Positions 1 to 9,569 of a stretch of DNA of 12,496 nt are shown here, piece by piece. The DNA is taken from positions 1 to 12,496 of the forward strand of contig SKOX01000149.1 in the NCBI GenBank assembly GCA_007119835.1, written 5' to 3'. Every line of letters begins with the position of its first letter. The stretch's first letter is position 1. Under the pieces are notes generated by a model, which did no database searches, was not told where the DNA came from, and saw only the letters and a program-made list of their open reading frames with translations. Source of the stretch: Paracoccaceae bacterium. Its GTDB lineage: Bacteria > Pseudomonadota > Alphaproteobacteria > Rhodobacterales > Rhodobacteraceae. The translations under genes and the position numbers were made by a program.

Positions 1-2193
1 AGCGTGGCGGAGGCGCTGCGGCTGCTTGCCATCATCCTGGAGAACCCGGAAGCGCGCGCAGCCCTGATCGCGCAGGTCCGCGAGGCCGACCCCGACGCGC
101 CCATCGACCCGCAGCTTCCGGTCGATCCCGAGATCCTGCTCGACCCGACCGTGGCGCAGGCGATCGCCGAGCAGACCCTCGACTTGGCCGAGGGATTGGG
201 AGAAGAGGTCCGCGGCGTCCTCAGGGACCTCTTCGCGGTCACCGAGATCCTCGAGCTCGCCCGCGGATACGACCTGCGCCAGGACTGGGCCGAGCTCGCG
301 CCCGTCGTGACCGTCATCCTGGCGGTGCTCCTGGCGATATGGATCCTGCGGCTGGCGACGCGGCCGATGCTGTCGCGCTTCGAGGGCAGCGCCGTCGCCG
401 CCGAGACGGCGCTCGCGCCCTTCCGCTGGAAGTTCTTCGGGCTGCTGGTCGACGTCGCGCGGGTGGTGGTCGCCTGGAGTATCGGCTTTGCCGTCGCTTT
501 CGTCATCACCGAGGGCGATCTGCCGCTCGAGGTCGGCATCTTCCTCAGCGCCTTCATCTGGGTCGAGGCAGCCCGCGCGCTCATGCGGGTAATCCTGCGC
601 CCGCTGCACCCGGAGCTGCGGCTAATCCGGACGAACGACGCTCTGGCCCGGCACTGGAACTTCTGGCTCGCGCGAATTATCGGCATCCTGGGCTACGGCA
701 TCCTCTTCCTGGCGCCGCTCGCAGCCCAACTCGACGCCGACCGGCTGGCCGACTGGCTCATGCTCGCATCCGCGATCGTCGCGATCACGATCGGCACCAG
801 GCTCATCCTGCGCAACCGCGCCGCCGTGCGCGATGGCCTCCAGATCCGCCTCGCTCGCGTCTCGGACGACATGATCGTGGCGTGGCTCTCGCCCCTCGCC
901 TCCTACTGGCACCTGATCGCGATCGGCTACATCCTCGCGCTCTTCGTCGTCTGGCGCGCCATACCCGGGGAAGCGCTCGCCTTCATGGTGCGCGCGACGT
1001 TGAGCTCGGTCATCGTCATCCTGTTCGGCTCGCTCATCATCGCCTTCATCACCCGCAGCATCTCCGACGGGGTCCGCGTCGGCGAGCGCGCCCGCGCCAG
1101 GTATCCGACGCTCGAGGCCCGACTGAACCGCTTCGTCCCCGCCGCGCTCCAGGTCGCGCGCGTGGTCTCGGCGCTGGTCGTGCTCGCGCTCATCCTGACC
1201 TTCTGGGGAATCGTCGACGCCTTCGCCTGGCTCGGCTCGCCGGCGGGCCAGACGATCGTCTGGAGCTTCCTGTGGATCTCGGCGGTGCTTCTGGCCGCCG
1301 GCGGGATCTACATCGTCGTCGCCTCCTGGGTCGAATACCGCCTCAACCCCGACATCGGCGAGGCCCCGACGGCGCGCGAGCGCACGCTGCTCGCGCTCTT
1401 CTCGAATGCCTTCGTCATCGTGCTCGCGGTCGTCACCGCGATGACCGTGCTGCACGAGATCGGCATCAACATCGCGCCGCTCCTCGCGGGTGCCGGCGTC
1501 GTCGGCCTCGCCATCGGCTTCGGTTCCCAGAAGCTCGTGCAGGACATCATCAACGGCGCGTTCATCCAGTTCGAGAACACCATGAACGAGGGCGACATCG
1601 TGACGGCCGGCGCGATCACCGGCGTCGTCGAGAAGCTCACCATCCGCTCGGTGAGCCTGCGCGACTTCAACGGCCGCTACCACATGATCCCGTTTTCCGG
1701 CGTCGATACGGTGACCAACTTCACCAAGACCTTCTCCTTCCACGTCGCCGACATCGGCGTCGCCTACCGCGAGAACCTCGCCGAGGTGCAGGATGCGATG
1801 CAGGAGGCCTTCGACCGTCTGATGGAGACCGAGCACCGCGCCGAGATCCTGCCGCCCTTCGAGCAGTTCGGCATCGACCAGTTCGCCGACAGCGCCATCG
1901 TCGTGCGCGGCCGCATTAAGACCCTGCCGGGCAAGCAGTTTGGCGTGGGGCGCGCCTATAACGGCTTCATCAAGGCGGTCTTCGACGAGCGCGGCATCGA
2001 GATCCCCTTCCCGCACCGCACGCTCTACATGGGCGTCGACAAGGACGGCACGGCGCCCGCCCTGCCGATCCGGACGGAGCGGGCGAAACCGGAGCCGAAG
2101 CCGCGCGCGGACGAGCACGCGGCCCACGGCGGCTCCGCCAGCAGCCCCCCGCTCCAGGACCTGCCCGAGTTTCCGCCAGCCGAGGAAGTCTGA
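1..2193 (+). CDS. MscS-family mechanosensitive ion channel (5' end cut by the window)
   Basis: This is a large inner-membrane channel of the MscS superfamily, which releases solutes when membrane tension rises during osmotic downshock. About eleven hydrophobic segments follow a roughly 95-residue N-terminal stretch rich in Asp, Glu and Pro that is probably periplasmic. The family signature is near residues 488-525 (counted from the GTG at base 4). It is a Gly/Ala-rich pore helix (LLAGAGVVGLAIGFGSQ) running into the beta domain with NEGDIV and later residues typical of MscS. A charged, Pro-rich tail of about 40 residues ends the protein. The frame is open to base 1. The GTG at 4 could be a start, but relatives usually begin with a signal peptide, which is missing here, so the true start is probably outside the window. 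The C-terminal channel domain is certain; the gating stimulus and substrate cannot be told from sequence. Confidence 0.93.
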   Translation, partial: SVAEALRLLAIILENPEARAALIAQVREADPDAPIDPQLPVDPEILLDPTVAQAIAEQTLDLAEGLGEEVRGVLRDLFAVTEILELARGYDLRQDWAELAPVVTVILAVLLAIWILRLATRPMLSRFEGSAVAAETALAPFRWKFFGLLVDVARVVVAWSIGFAVAFVITEGDLPLEVGIFLSAFIWVEAARALMRVILRPLHPELRLIRTNDALARHWNFWLARIIGILGYGILFLAPLAAQLDADRLADWLMLASAIVAITIGTRLILRNRAAVRDGLQIRLARVSDDMIVAWLSPLASYWHLIAIGYILALFVVWRAIPGEALAFMVRATLSSVIVILFGSLIIAFITRSISDGVRVGERARARYPTLEARLNRFVPAALQVARVVSALVVLALILTFWGIVDAFAWLGSPAGQTIVWSFLWISAVLLAAGGIYIVVASWVEYRLNPDIGEAPTARERTLLALFSNAFVIVLAVVTAMTVLHEIGINIAPLLAGAGVVGLAIGFGSQKLVQDIINGAFIQFENTMNEGDIVTAGAITGVVEKLTIRSVSLRDFNGRYHMIPFSGVDTVTNFTKTFSFHVADIGVAYRENLAEVQDAMQEAFDRLMETEHRAEILPPFEQFGIDQFADSAIVVRGRIKTLPGKQFGVGRAYNGFIKAVFDERGIEIPFPHRTLYMGVDKDGTAPALPIRTERAKPEPKPRADEHAAHGGSASSPPLQDLPEFPPAEEV

Positions 2194-2360
2194 TCGAGGC
2201 GGGCGCGCCGGCCTCCCGCCACGTGCGAGCGGTGGTTCCTCGTTGCCTCTCGGCATCCGCCGGCAGCGGCCGCCCTACAACTAGCAGTTGCGCGGGTCCG
2301 CGATTCGCGGCATCGTGACTGACCGCTTCCATGTCGGCCCCACGGGCATCCCGAACGCCC

Positions 2361-2389
2361 TTGCCATTAAGAAGCTTGCACACGATATC
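2361..2389 (+). promoter_or_regulatory. Candidate dnaG promoter (possibly leaderless transcript)
   Basis: TTGCCA (2361-2366) and GATATC (2384-2389) are separated by 17 bases and resemble sigma-70 -35 and -10 boxes. Transcription would be expected to begin about seven bases further on, which is the A of the dnaG ATG at 2396. No Shine-Dalgarno sequence lies upstream of that ATG. This is inferred from sequence only. Confidence 0.4.
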
Positions 2390-2395
2390 TTGCCG

Positions 2396-4477
2396 ATGAG
2401 TCTTCCCCCGGGCTTCCTCGACGACCTGCGCGGCCGAACGTCGCTGGTGCGGCTAGTCGGGCGCAAGGTGACCTGGGACAACCGCAAGTCGAACGCGGCC
2501 AAGGGCGACTACTGGGCCCCCTGCCCCTTCCATCAGGAGCGGACCGCCTCCTTCCATGTCGACGACGCGAAGGGGCTTTACTACTGCTTCGGCTGCCACG
2601 CCAAGGGCGACGCGATCGACTTCCTGCGCGAAACCGAGAACATGGGCTTCATGGAAGCGGTGGAGGCGCTTGCGCAGGACGCGGGCATGCCGATGCCCGA
2701 GCGCTCGAAGGGTGCGCCACCCGGCGAGGCCGACCGCCGCAGCCGGCTCCATGCCGCGATGGAGGCCGCCGTCGCCTTCTACCGGCTTGAGCTTGCCACG
2801 GCCCGTGGCGCGGAGGCGCGCGCCTACCTCGACCGGCGCGGCCTCGCGCCCGCGACCCGCGAGCGGTTCGACATCGGCTACGCGCCACCGGGCTGGCAGG
2901 CGCTTTCGCAGCACCTCGCGGCCAAGGGCTTCCGCGAGGACGAACTCATCGAGGCCGGCCTCATCAAGGAGGCCAAGGACGGCGGGCGTCGCTACGACCT
3001 CTTCCGCAACCGCGTGATCTTCCCGATCCGCGACGCGACCGGCCGTCCGATCGGCCTCGGCGGCCGCACCCTCGAGACGGGCGACGGCATCCCGAAATAC
3101 ATCAACTCGCCCGAGACGCCGCTCTTCGACAAGGGCCGCACCCTCTTCAACTTCCGCGAGGCGCGCGCCGCCGTCGGGCGCGCCGGCCCGCTCCTGGTGA
3201 CCGAGGGCTATACCGACGTCATCGCGCTCGTCCAGGCCGGCTTCGAGGCCGCCGTCGCGCCGCTGGGCACCGCCGTCACCGAGACCCAGCTCGAGCTGCT
3301 CTGGCGGGTGACGCCCGAGCCGGTGGTGGCCCTCGACGGCGACACGGCCGGGCTGAACGCCGCCCACGGCCTGATCGACCGCGCCCTGCCGCTCCTCGTC
3401 GCCGGGCGCTCCCTGCGCTTCCTGCTGCTGCCGCCGGGCCAGGACCCCGACGACCTCATCCGCAGCGGCGGCCGCGCCGCCATGGCCGCGCTGCTCGAGA
3501 CCTCGCTGCCGATCGTCGAGCTGCTCTGGCGCCGCGAGACCGAGGGCCAGCCGCTCGACAGCCCCGAGCGCCGCGCCGCGCTCGACGCCCGCCTCAAGGC
3601 GCACCTTCAGCGCATCCGCGACGAGAGCCTGCGCGGCCATACCTGGGCCGCCCTGCGCGAGCGCCGCGCCCGCCTCTTCGGCAGGGCACCGGCGCAAGCC
3701 GAAGACCGCAGGCTCTCCCGGAGCGCCGGCCTCCCCCCTCCCGGACGGCGGCATTTCACCGACCGCGCGCGGGGGGCGCATCTGCCTGCCTCCGCCGCCG
3801 CGAAGGCAAGCCTGCTCGCCTCGGCACCCGACGGCGCCGCTGCGGAAGCGCGGCTGCGGGAGAGCGCGATCCTGCTCGGGCTGCTGAACAATCCCGCGCT
3901 CCTGCCGCGCTTCGACGAGCGCCTCGACCGGATGGCCTTCCTCTGCCCCGATCTTGCGGAAGTGCGTGACGCGCTCTTGTCCTGCGCTCCGGATAGCCTA
4001 CCTGTGCTGGCTGAAGCGGCCTCCAGAGGAGAGCCGCCGGAGAACGAGACGGCCGCCGGCGTTCCGGCGCCGACAGGGGAGGCGGAAGCACTGATCGAGC
4101 GGATGAGCGCCCGGCTCGGACGGGATCCGCGGGATCGGCTGTCGCTGTCCGGCCAGCTTCGTGCCAACCCGCACCTCGCGGCGGGCGCGGATCCCGACCG
4201 GGCCGCCGCGGCCATCGAGGAGGAAATCGTCCGGCACGGGCTCTGGATCGAGAAGGAGGCGGAGATCCGCGAGGCCATGCTCGCCCTCGGGAGCGCCGCC
4301 GGGGATCTCGACGAGGGCCTCACCTGGCGCCTCCGCCAGGCCGCCGATGCGCAGCACGAAGCCGCGCGCGCCGGACCCGGTGACGAACAAACGGGCGAGA
4401 ACGCGGCCGAACTGTCGCGCCGCCTGCAGGATATGATCGACCGACAGGTCTGGAAGCGGAGCCGCGAAAAGCGCTGA
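2396..4477 (+). CDS. dnaG: DNA primase DnaG
   Basis: DnaG synthesises the short RNA primers for Okazaki fragments, working with the DnaB helicase at the replication fork. The predicted protein has 693 residues. The N-terminal CHC2 zinc-binding domain shows C43, H46, C64 and C67 (CPFH and CFGC). The TOPRIM catalytic core follows, with EGYTDV at 270-275 (acidic E270, D274) and DGD at 314-316 for metal binding. After about residue 430 comes an Arg/Pro/Ala-rich linker and then the C-terminal helicase-binding region. The ATG at 2396 is chosen because the protein there begins [12 protein letters not shown], typical of alphaproteobacterial primases. An in-frame TTG at 2288 would add 36 unlike residues. 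No ribosome-binding site is visible. rpoD follows on the same strand, as in many proteobacteria. At 693 residues it is a little long for the family, because of the low-complexity linkers. Confidence 0.98.
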   Translation: MSLPPGFLDDLRGRTSLVRLVGRKVTWDNRKSNAAKGDYWAPCPFHQERTASFHVDDAKGLYYCFGCHAKGDAIDFLRETENMGFMEAVEALAQDAGMPMPERSKGAPPGEADRRSRLHAAMEAAVAFYRLELATARGAEARAYLDRRGLAPATRERFDIGYAPPGWQALSQHLAAKGFREDELIEAGLIKEAKDGGRRYDLFRNRVIFPIRDATGRPIGLGGRTLETGDGIPKYINSPETPLFDKGRTLFNFREARAAVGRAGPLLVTEGYTDVIALVQAGFEAAVAPLGTAVTETQLELLWRVTPEPVVALDGDTAGLNAAHGLIDRALPLLVAGRSLRFLLLPPGQDPDDLIRSGGRAAMAALLETSLPIVELLWRRETEGQPLDSPERRAALDARLKAHLQRIRDESLRGHTWAALRERRARLFGRAPAQAEDRRLSRSAGLPPPGRRHFTDRARGAHLPASAAAKASLLASAPDGAAAEARLRESAILLGLLNNPALLPRFDERLDRMAFLCPDLAEVRDALLSCAPDSLPVLAEAASRGEPPENETAAGVPAPTGEAEALIERMSARLGRDPRDRLSLSGQLRANPHLAAGADPDRAAAAIEEEIVRHGLWIEKEAEIREAMLALGSAAGDLDEGLTWRLRQAADAQHEAARAGPGDEQTGENAAELSRRLQDMIDRQVWKRSREKR

Positions 4478-4554
4478 TGTCCCACGGTGTTGCGAATCAG
4501 ACCTCTGTTAGAAAGAACCCCAGCACGCCCGCGGAGCCCACGCCGCGGGAGATG

Positions 4555-4560
4555 ACGGAG
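4555..4560 (+). promoter_or_regulatory. Ribosome-binding site that decides the rpoD start
   Basis: ACGGAG at 4555-4560 lies six bases before the ATG at 4567, a good Shine-Dalgarno spacing. The ATG at 4477 overlaps the dnaG stop but has no such site, and the ATG at 4552 touches a GGGAG with no spacer. The homologous N-terminus of alphaproteobacterial RpoD also fits 4567. Confidence 0.6.
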
Positions 4561-4566
4561 CATGCC

Positions 4567-6603
<2,037 letters not shown>

Positions 6604-6617
6604 CCGGGGCAGCCGCC

Positions 6618-6634
6618 AAGCGCGCGGCGCGCTT
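6618..6634 (+). terminator. Hairpin after rpoD
   Basis: AAGCGCG (6618-6624) and CGCGCTT (6628-6634) form a perfect 7-bp stem with a 3-base loop, 15 bases after the rpoD stop. Only two T residues follow, so it is not a classical intrinsic terminator. A second hairpin, TCATGC-GGC-GCATGA (6637-6651), follows at once. Confidence 0.3.
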
Positions 6635-6663
6635 CGTCATGCGGCGCATGAGGAGCAGGGCCA

Positions 6664-6942
6664 ATGTCGATATTCAAGCGGTGGTTCGGCGGTGGCGCCT
6701 CTGCGAAGCCCGAGCCCGAGCCGGTAGCCTACAAGGGCTTCCGGATCTATCCCGAGCCGGTCAAGACGGCCGGCGGCTACCGCGTCGCCGCCCGGGTCGA
6801 GAAGCATGTGGACGGCACGCTCCGCACCCACCACCTGATCCGCGCCGACATCTGCGAGTCCGAGCAGGAGGCCGCAGACCAGGCGACCCGCAAGGCCCGC
6901 ATGGTGATCGACCAGCAGGGCGACAAGCTCCTCGACGGCTGA
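6664..6942 (+). CDS. HlyU-family protein
   Basis: This small protein of 92 residues matches the HlyU family (PF10115), named after a Vibrio transcriptional activator of haemolysin. Most alphaproteobacterial members are uncharacterised. The recognisable core is YKGFRIYPEPVKTAGGYRVA (residues 23-42), then a VEKHVDG segment (45-51), HHLIRAD (56-62) and a C-terminal helix ending VIDQQGDKLLDG. The N-terminus (IFKRWFGGG, then a Pro/Glu repeat) is a common short leader in the family and is not a signal peptide. AGGAG at 6651-6655 gives a ribosome-binding site eight bases before the ATG. The gene lies 60 bp after rpoD on the same strand, so read-through from rpoD is possible. A regulatory role is only inferred from the family name; no DNA-binding residues can be assigned from this sequence. 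Confidence 0.85.
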   Translation: MSIFKRWFGGGASAKPEPEPVAYKGFRIYPEPVKTAGGYRVAARVEKHVDGTLRTHHLIRADICESEQEAADQATRKARMVIDQQGDKLLDG

Positions 6943-6953
6943 GGGCCGCTGCT

Positions 6954-6975
6954 CCTCGGGCGCCTCGCCCGGAGG
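6954..6975 (+). terminator. GC-rich hairpin after the HlyU-family gene
   Basis: CCTCGGGCG (6954-6962) pairs with CGCCCGGAGG (6966-6975), with one bulged G and a 3-base loop, 12 bases past the stop codon. There is no T-run after it, so termination is uncertain. Confidence 0.3.
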
Positions 6976-6985
6976 CGTCGCGAGC

Positions 6986-7036
6986 AACCACACGCTCGAG
7001 GAGGTCGGCCACCTGGACTCCGTCCTCCGTGAAAAG
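6986..7036 (+). pseudogene. Short stretch resembling RpoD region 4.2
   Basis: Bases 6988-7011 match rpoD bases 6471-6494 at 23 of 24 positions, including 17 identical in a row. In the same register the encoded residues NHTLEEVGHLDSVLREK resemble the rpoD residues [17 protein letters not shown], with 11 of 17 identical. The frame runs on without a stop into yjbQ, but there is no start codon or further sigma-like sequence on either side. It may be the remnant of a partial duplication of the rpoD 3' end about 0.5 kb upstream. Shared codon bias could also produce part of this likeness. Confidence 0.3.
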
Positions 7037-7144
7037 GCAGGGGGCGTGGTTCACCCACCTCCCCTTCCGGCGCCTGACTGCATGGCGGAAAAGCGCACGA
7101 CGACGACTAGGCGGGCCGCGCTGCCCCGCCTACACTCGCGCCCC

Positions 7145-7573
7145 ATGCAGACCAGCTTCACCATCGCGACGCCCGGCCCCAGCCTCACCGACTTCACGGC
7201 GGACGTCGCCCGCTGGGTCCGGGCGAGCGGCGCCGCGCACGGCCTCCTCACCCTCTTCGTCCGCCACACCTCCTGCTCGCTGCTGATCCAGGAGAACGCC
7301 GACCCCGACGTGCAGGCCGACCTCGCGGCCTTCCTCCGCCGCCTCGTCCCGCCGGCCGACGACCCGGCGATGGACTGGATCGCCCACCGCGCCGAGGGCC
7401 CCGACGACATGCCCGCCCACATCAAGGCGGCCCTCCTGCCGGTGTCGCTGCAGATCCCGGTCGCCGACGGCCGCCTCGCCTTGGGCACCTGGCAGGGCAT
7501 CTACCTCGTCGAGCACCGCGCGCGCCCCCACCGGCGCACCGTCGCGGCCCATCTCGCCGGCGACCCCGCCTGA
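7145..7573 (+). CDS. YjbQ-family protein (UPF0047)
   Basis: This 142-residue protein belongs to the YjbQ/UPF0047 family. Members are annotated as secondary thiamine-phosphate synthase because some have weak activity of that kind; the physiological role is not settled. Conserved family features are visible: FVRHTSCSLLIQENADPDV (38-56), the H81 and E84 pair, DDMPAHIKAALLPVS (87-101) and GTWQGIYLVEHR (114-125). The length matches E. coli YjbQ (about 138). The start at 7145 is chosen because homology begins there; a GTG at 7046 in the same frame would add 33 low-complexity residues. No Shine-Dalgarno sequence precedes 7145. A TACACT box ends eight bases upstream, so the mRNA could be leaderless. 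The gene converges on the quinone oxidoreductase gene. Confidence 0.92.
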   Translation: MQTSFTIATPGPSLTDFTADVARWVRASGAAHGLLTLFVRHTSCSLLIQENADPDVQADLAAFLRRLVPPADDPAMDWIAHRAEGPDDMPAHIKAALLPVSLQIPVADGRLALGTWQGIYLVEHRARPHRRTVAAHLAGDPA

Positions 7574-7667
7574 GCGAGATCGTCCATACCGAATCCAGAC
7601 GGTTTCCCGACGAAATCCATACGCTTTCCGTTCCGGGTTTTTCGCGGGCGCCTCCGGGGCTTCCGCC

Positions 7668-8663
7668 TCAACCGACCGTCAGCACGATCTTGCCCACATG
7701 CGCCGAGCTCTCCATCCGCGCATGCGCCGCCGCCGCCTCCTCGAGCGGATAGGTCCGGTCCATCACCGGCCCGATCCGCCCCGAAGCGATCAGCGGCCAG
7801 ACCTCCCGCTCCAGCGCCCGCGCGATCCGCGCCTTCGCCTCCACCGACTGCGGCCGCAGCGTCGAGCCGGTGATCGTCAGCCGCTTGGTCATCACCTGGG
7901 CGAAGTTCAGCTCCGCCTTCGGCCCGCCTAGGAAGGCGATCATCACGAGCCGCCCCTCGGTCGCCAGCGCCTTGACGTCGCGGGGCAGGTAGTCGCCGCC
8001 CACCATGTCGAGGATCACGTCGACGCCGCCCCCGCCCGTGGCCTCGCGGATCACCGCGACGAAATCCTCCTCGCGGTAGTTGATCGCCCGCTCGGCCCCG
8101 AGCCGCTCGCAGGCGGCGCACTTCTCGGCCGATCCTGCGGTCGCGAAGACCCGCGCGCCCCGCACGGCGGCGAGCTGGATCGCCGTCGTCCCGATCCCCG
8201 ACGAGCCGCCGTGAACGAGAAAGCTCTCCCCCGCCACCAGCCGACCGCGCTCGAAGACGTTGGTCCAGACGGTGAAGAACGTCTCGCAGAGCGCCGCGGC
8301 CTCCACCATGCCGAGCCCGTCGGGCACCGGCAGCGCATGGTCGGCCGGCGTGACGGCATACTCGGCATAGCCCCCGCCCGGCAGCAGCGCGCAGACCGCG
8401 TCGCCGATCCGCCAGCGAAAGACGCCCGGCCCCACCGCCGCGACCTCGCCCGCGGCCTCTAGCCCGGGCAGGTCCGAGGCGTCAGGCGGCGGCGCGTAGG
8501 CGCCGGCGCGCTGCAAGGCGTCCGGCCGGTTGACCCCGGCCGCCACGACCCGGATCAGGATCTCCCCGGCCGCCGGCGCGGGCACCGGACGACGCACCGG
8601 CCGCAGCACGTCCGGACCGCCGGCCTCGGCAATCTCGACGGCGCGCATCGCCTCGGGGATCAT
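7668..8663 (-). CDS. NAD(P)H quinone oxidoreductase, PIG3-type, zinc-free MDR family
   Basis: This is a 331-residue medium-chain dehydrogenase/reductase without structural zinc, closest in pattern to the PIG3 type of NAD(P)H:quinone oxidoreductases. These reduce quinones in the cytoplasm with NADPH. The N-terminal GroES-like domain includes AAGVNRPDALQRAG (41-54) and PGLEAAGEV (66-74). The Rossmann domain has the cofactor loop HGGSSGIGTTAIQLA (151-165), followed by the TAG and GAERAINY segments. The C-terminus ends with HVGKIVLTVG, as usual for the family. Its ATG overlaps the stop codon of the aminotransferase gene (ATGA, 8660-8663), so translation is probably coupled. A second ATG five codons inside (MRAVEI) could also serve as start. 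It is the last gene of the coq9 operon. The physiological substrate is not shown by the sequence. Confidence 0.93.
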   Translation of the reverse strand: MIPEAMRAVEIAEAGGPDVLRPVRRPVPAPAAGEILIRVVAAGVNRPDALQRAGAYAPPPDASDLPGLEAAGEVAAVGPGVFRWRIGDAVCALLPGGGYAEYAVTPADHALPVPDGLGMVEAAALCETFFTVWTNVFERGRLVAGESFLVHGGSSGIGTTAIQLAAVRGARVFATAGSAEKCAACERLGAERAINYREEDFVAVIREATGGGGVDVILDMVGGDYLPRDVKALATEGRLVMIAFLGGPKAELNFAQVMTKRLTITGSTLRPQSVEAKARIARALEREVWPLIASGRIGPVMDRTYPLEEAAAAHARMESSAHVGKIVLTVG

Positions 8664-9529
8664 GCAGCCCTCCGCGTCTGGTGGGCGAAGTCCCAGTAGA
8701 GCCGCCGCGCCCGCTCGGCCGTCGCGGTCGAGGGCATCTCGCGCTCCTCGAACCGCGTCACCTGCACGACCTTGTTGGCGTTGCCGGTCAGGAAGATCTC
8801 GTCGGCCTCGGCGAAGTCGGCGACGGTCAGCGCCTCCTCCACCACCTCGACGCCGTCTTCGCGCAGAAGTTCGATGACCCGCGACCTGGTGATGCCGGCG
8901 AGAAACGTGCCGTTCGGTACCGGCGTGCGGACGACGCCGTCGCTAACCAGGAAGGCGTTGGTCGAGGCGGTCTCCGCGACATGGCCCTCCTGGTCGAGCG
9001 ACAGGGCGTTGTCGAAGCCGCGCGACCGGGCGTCGCGGACGATGCGCGCGTTGTTGGGATAGTGGCAGGCCGCCTTCGCCTCGGTCAGCGCGCTGTCGGG
9101 CGTGGGGCGGCGCCAGGGCGAGACCGTAAGCGACATCGGCCCGGGAGCCCGCAGCGGCAGACCCTCGAGGCAGACCGCCACGGCGGTCGAGGCAGGGTCG
9201 GGATCGATGATTGCGGGCGACCCGTCGCGGGACCACATCATCGGCCGGAGGTACAGCGGCACCTCGGTTCCCAGGCGCGTGATCCCCTCGCGGAAGAGCG
9301 CGGCCAGCGCGCCTGGCTCCATCGGCGGCGCAAGGCCCATGATCTCGGCGGAGCGGACCAGCCGCGCACAATGCCGGTCGAGGTCGGGCGCGACGCCCTC
9401 GAAGGCGCGGCCACCGTCGAAGACCATCGTCCCCTGCCAGGCCCCATGATCGGCAGCGCCGAGGATCGGGGCGTTCCCCTCGATCCACCGGCCTTCGTAC
9501 CAGGTCAGAATCCGCCCGCCGAGCGCCAT
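8660..9529 (-). CDS. Class-IV aminotransferase (branched-chain amino-acid aminotransferase-like)
   Basis: This PLP-dependent enzyme of fold type IV has 289 residues and resembles branched-chain amino-acid aminotransferases. The likely PLP lysine is K152 in TEAKAACHYPNN. E186 (ETASTN) fits the glutamate that contacts the PLP ring nitrogen. D51-R52-H53 (DRHCARL) matches the conserved phosphate-binding arginine region. GTFLAGITRSRVI (208-220) and EIFLTGNANKV (244-254) match the usual PGITR and EVFFTGTA blocks. GAGGGG-like purines (GAGGGG, five bases before the ATG) serve as ribosome-binding site. The family also includes D-amino-acid aminotransferases and aminodeoxychorismate lyases. Divergent residues around the active site (ETASTN in place of EGSGEN) leave the substrate open. 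It lies 40 bp after coq9 and overlaps the next gene by four bases. Confidence 0.88.
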   Translation of the reverse strand: MALGGRILTWYEGRWIEGNAPILGAADHGAWQGTMVFDGGRAFEGVAPDLDRHCARLVRSAEIMGLAPPMEPGALAALFREGITRLGTEVPLYLRPMMWSRDGSPAIIDPDPASTAVAVCLEGLPLRAPGPMSLTVSPWRRPTPDSALTEAKAACHYPNNARIVRDARSRGFDNALSLDQEGHVAETASTNAFLVSDGVVRTPVPNGTFLAGITRSRVIELLREDGVEVVEEALTVADFAEADEIFLTGNANKVVQVTRFEEREMPSTATAERARRLYWDFAHQTRRAA

Positions 9530-9569
9530 GGCTACCCCTCAAGGAAAAGCCGGGCGAGGAGCCGACGCG

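Noticed and set aside
2198..2220. Hairpin GGCGGG/CCCGCC after the mscS stop as a terminator
   Set aside because: The loop has 11 bases and no T-run follows; stems of this size are common in DNA this GC-rich.
2288..2395. 36-residue N-terminal extension of DnaG from a TTG
   Set aside because: The extra residues do not resemble primases, no ribosome-binding site is present, and a promoter-like pair lies inside the stretch.
4478..4566. Separate rpoD promoter (TTGCGA at 4490, TTAGAA at 4508)
   Set aside because: The spacing between the boxes is only 12 bases, too short for sigma-70. The region is AT-richer, but no good pair was found.
7046..7144. Longer YjbQ starting at GTG 7046
   Set aside because: The added 33 residues are Pro/Thr/Arg-rich and unlike the family; homology begins at 7145.
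7583..7622. Direct repeat TCCATAC at 7583-7589 and 7616-7622 in the convergent gap
   Set aside because: Only seven bases are shared and there are just two copies; no other element supports it.
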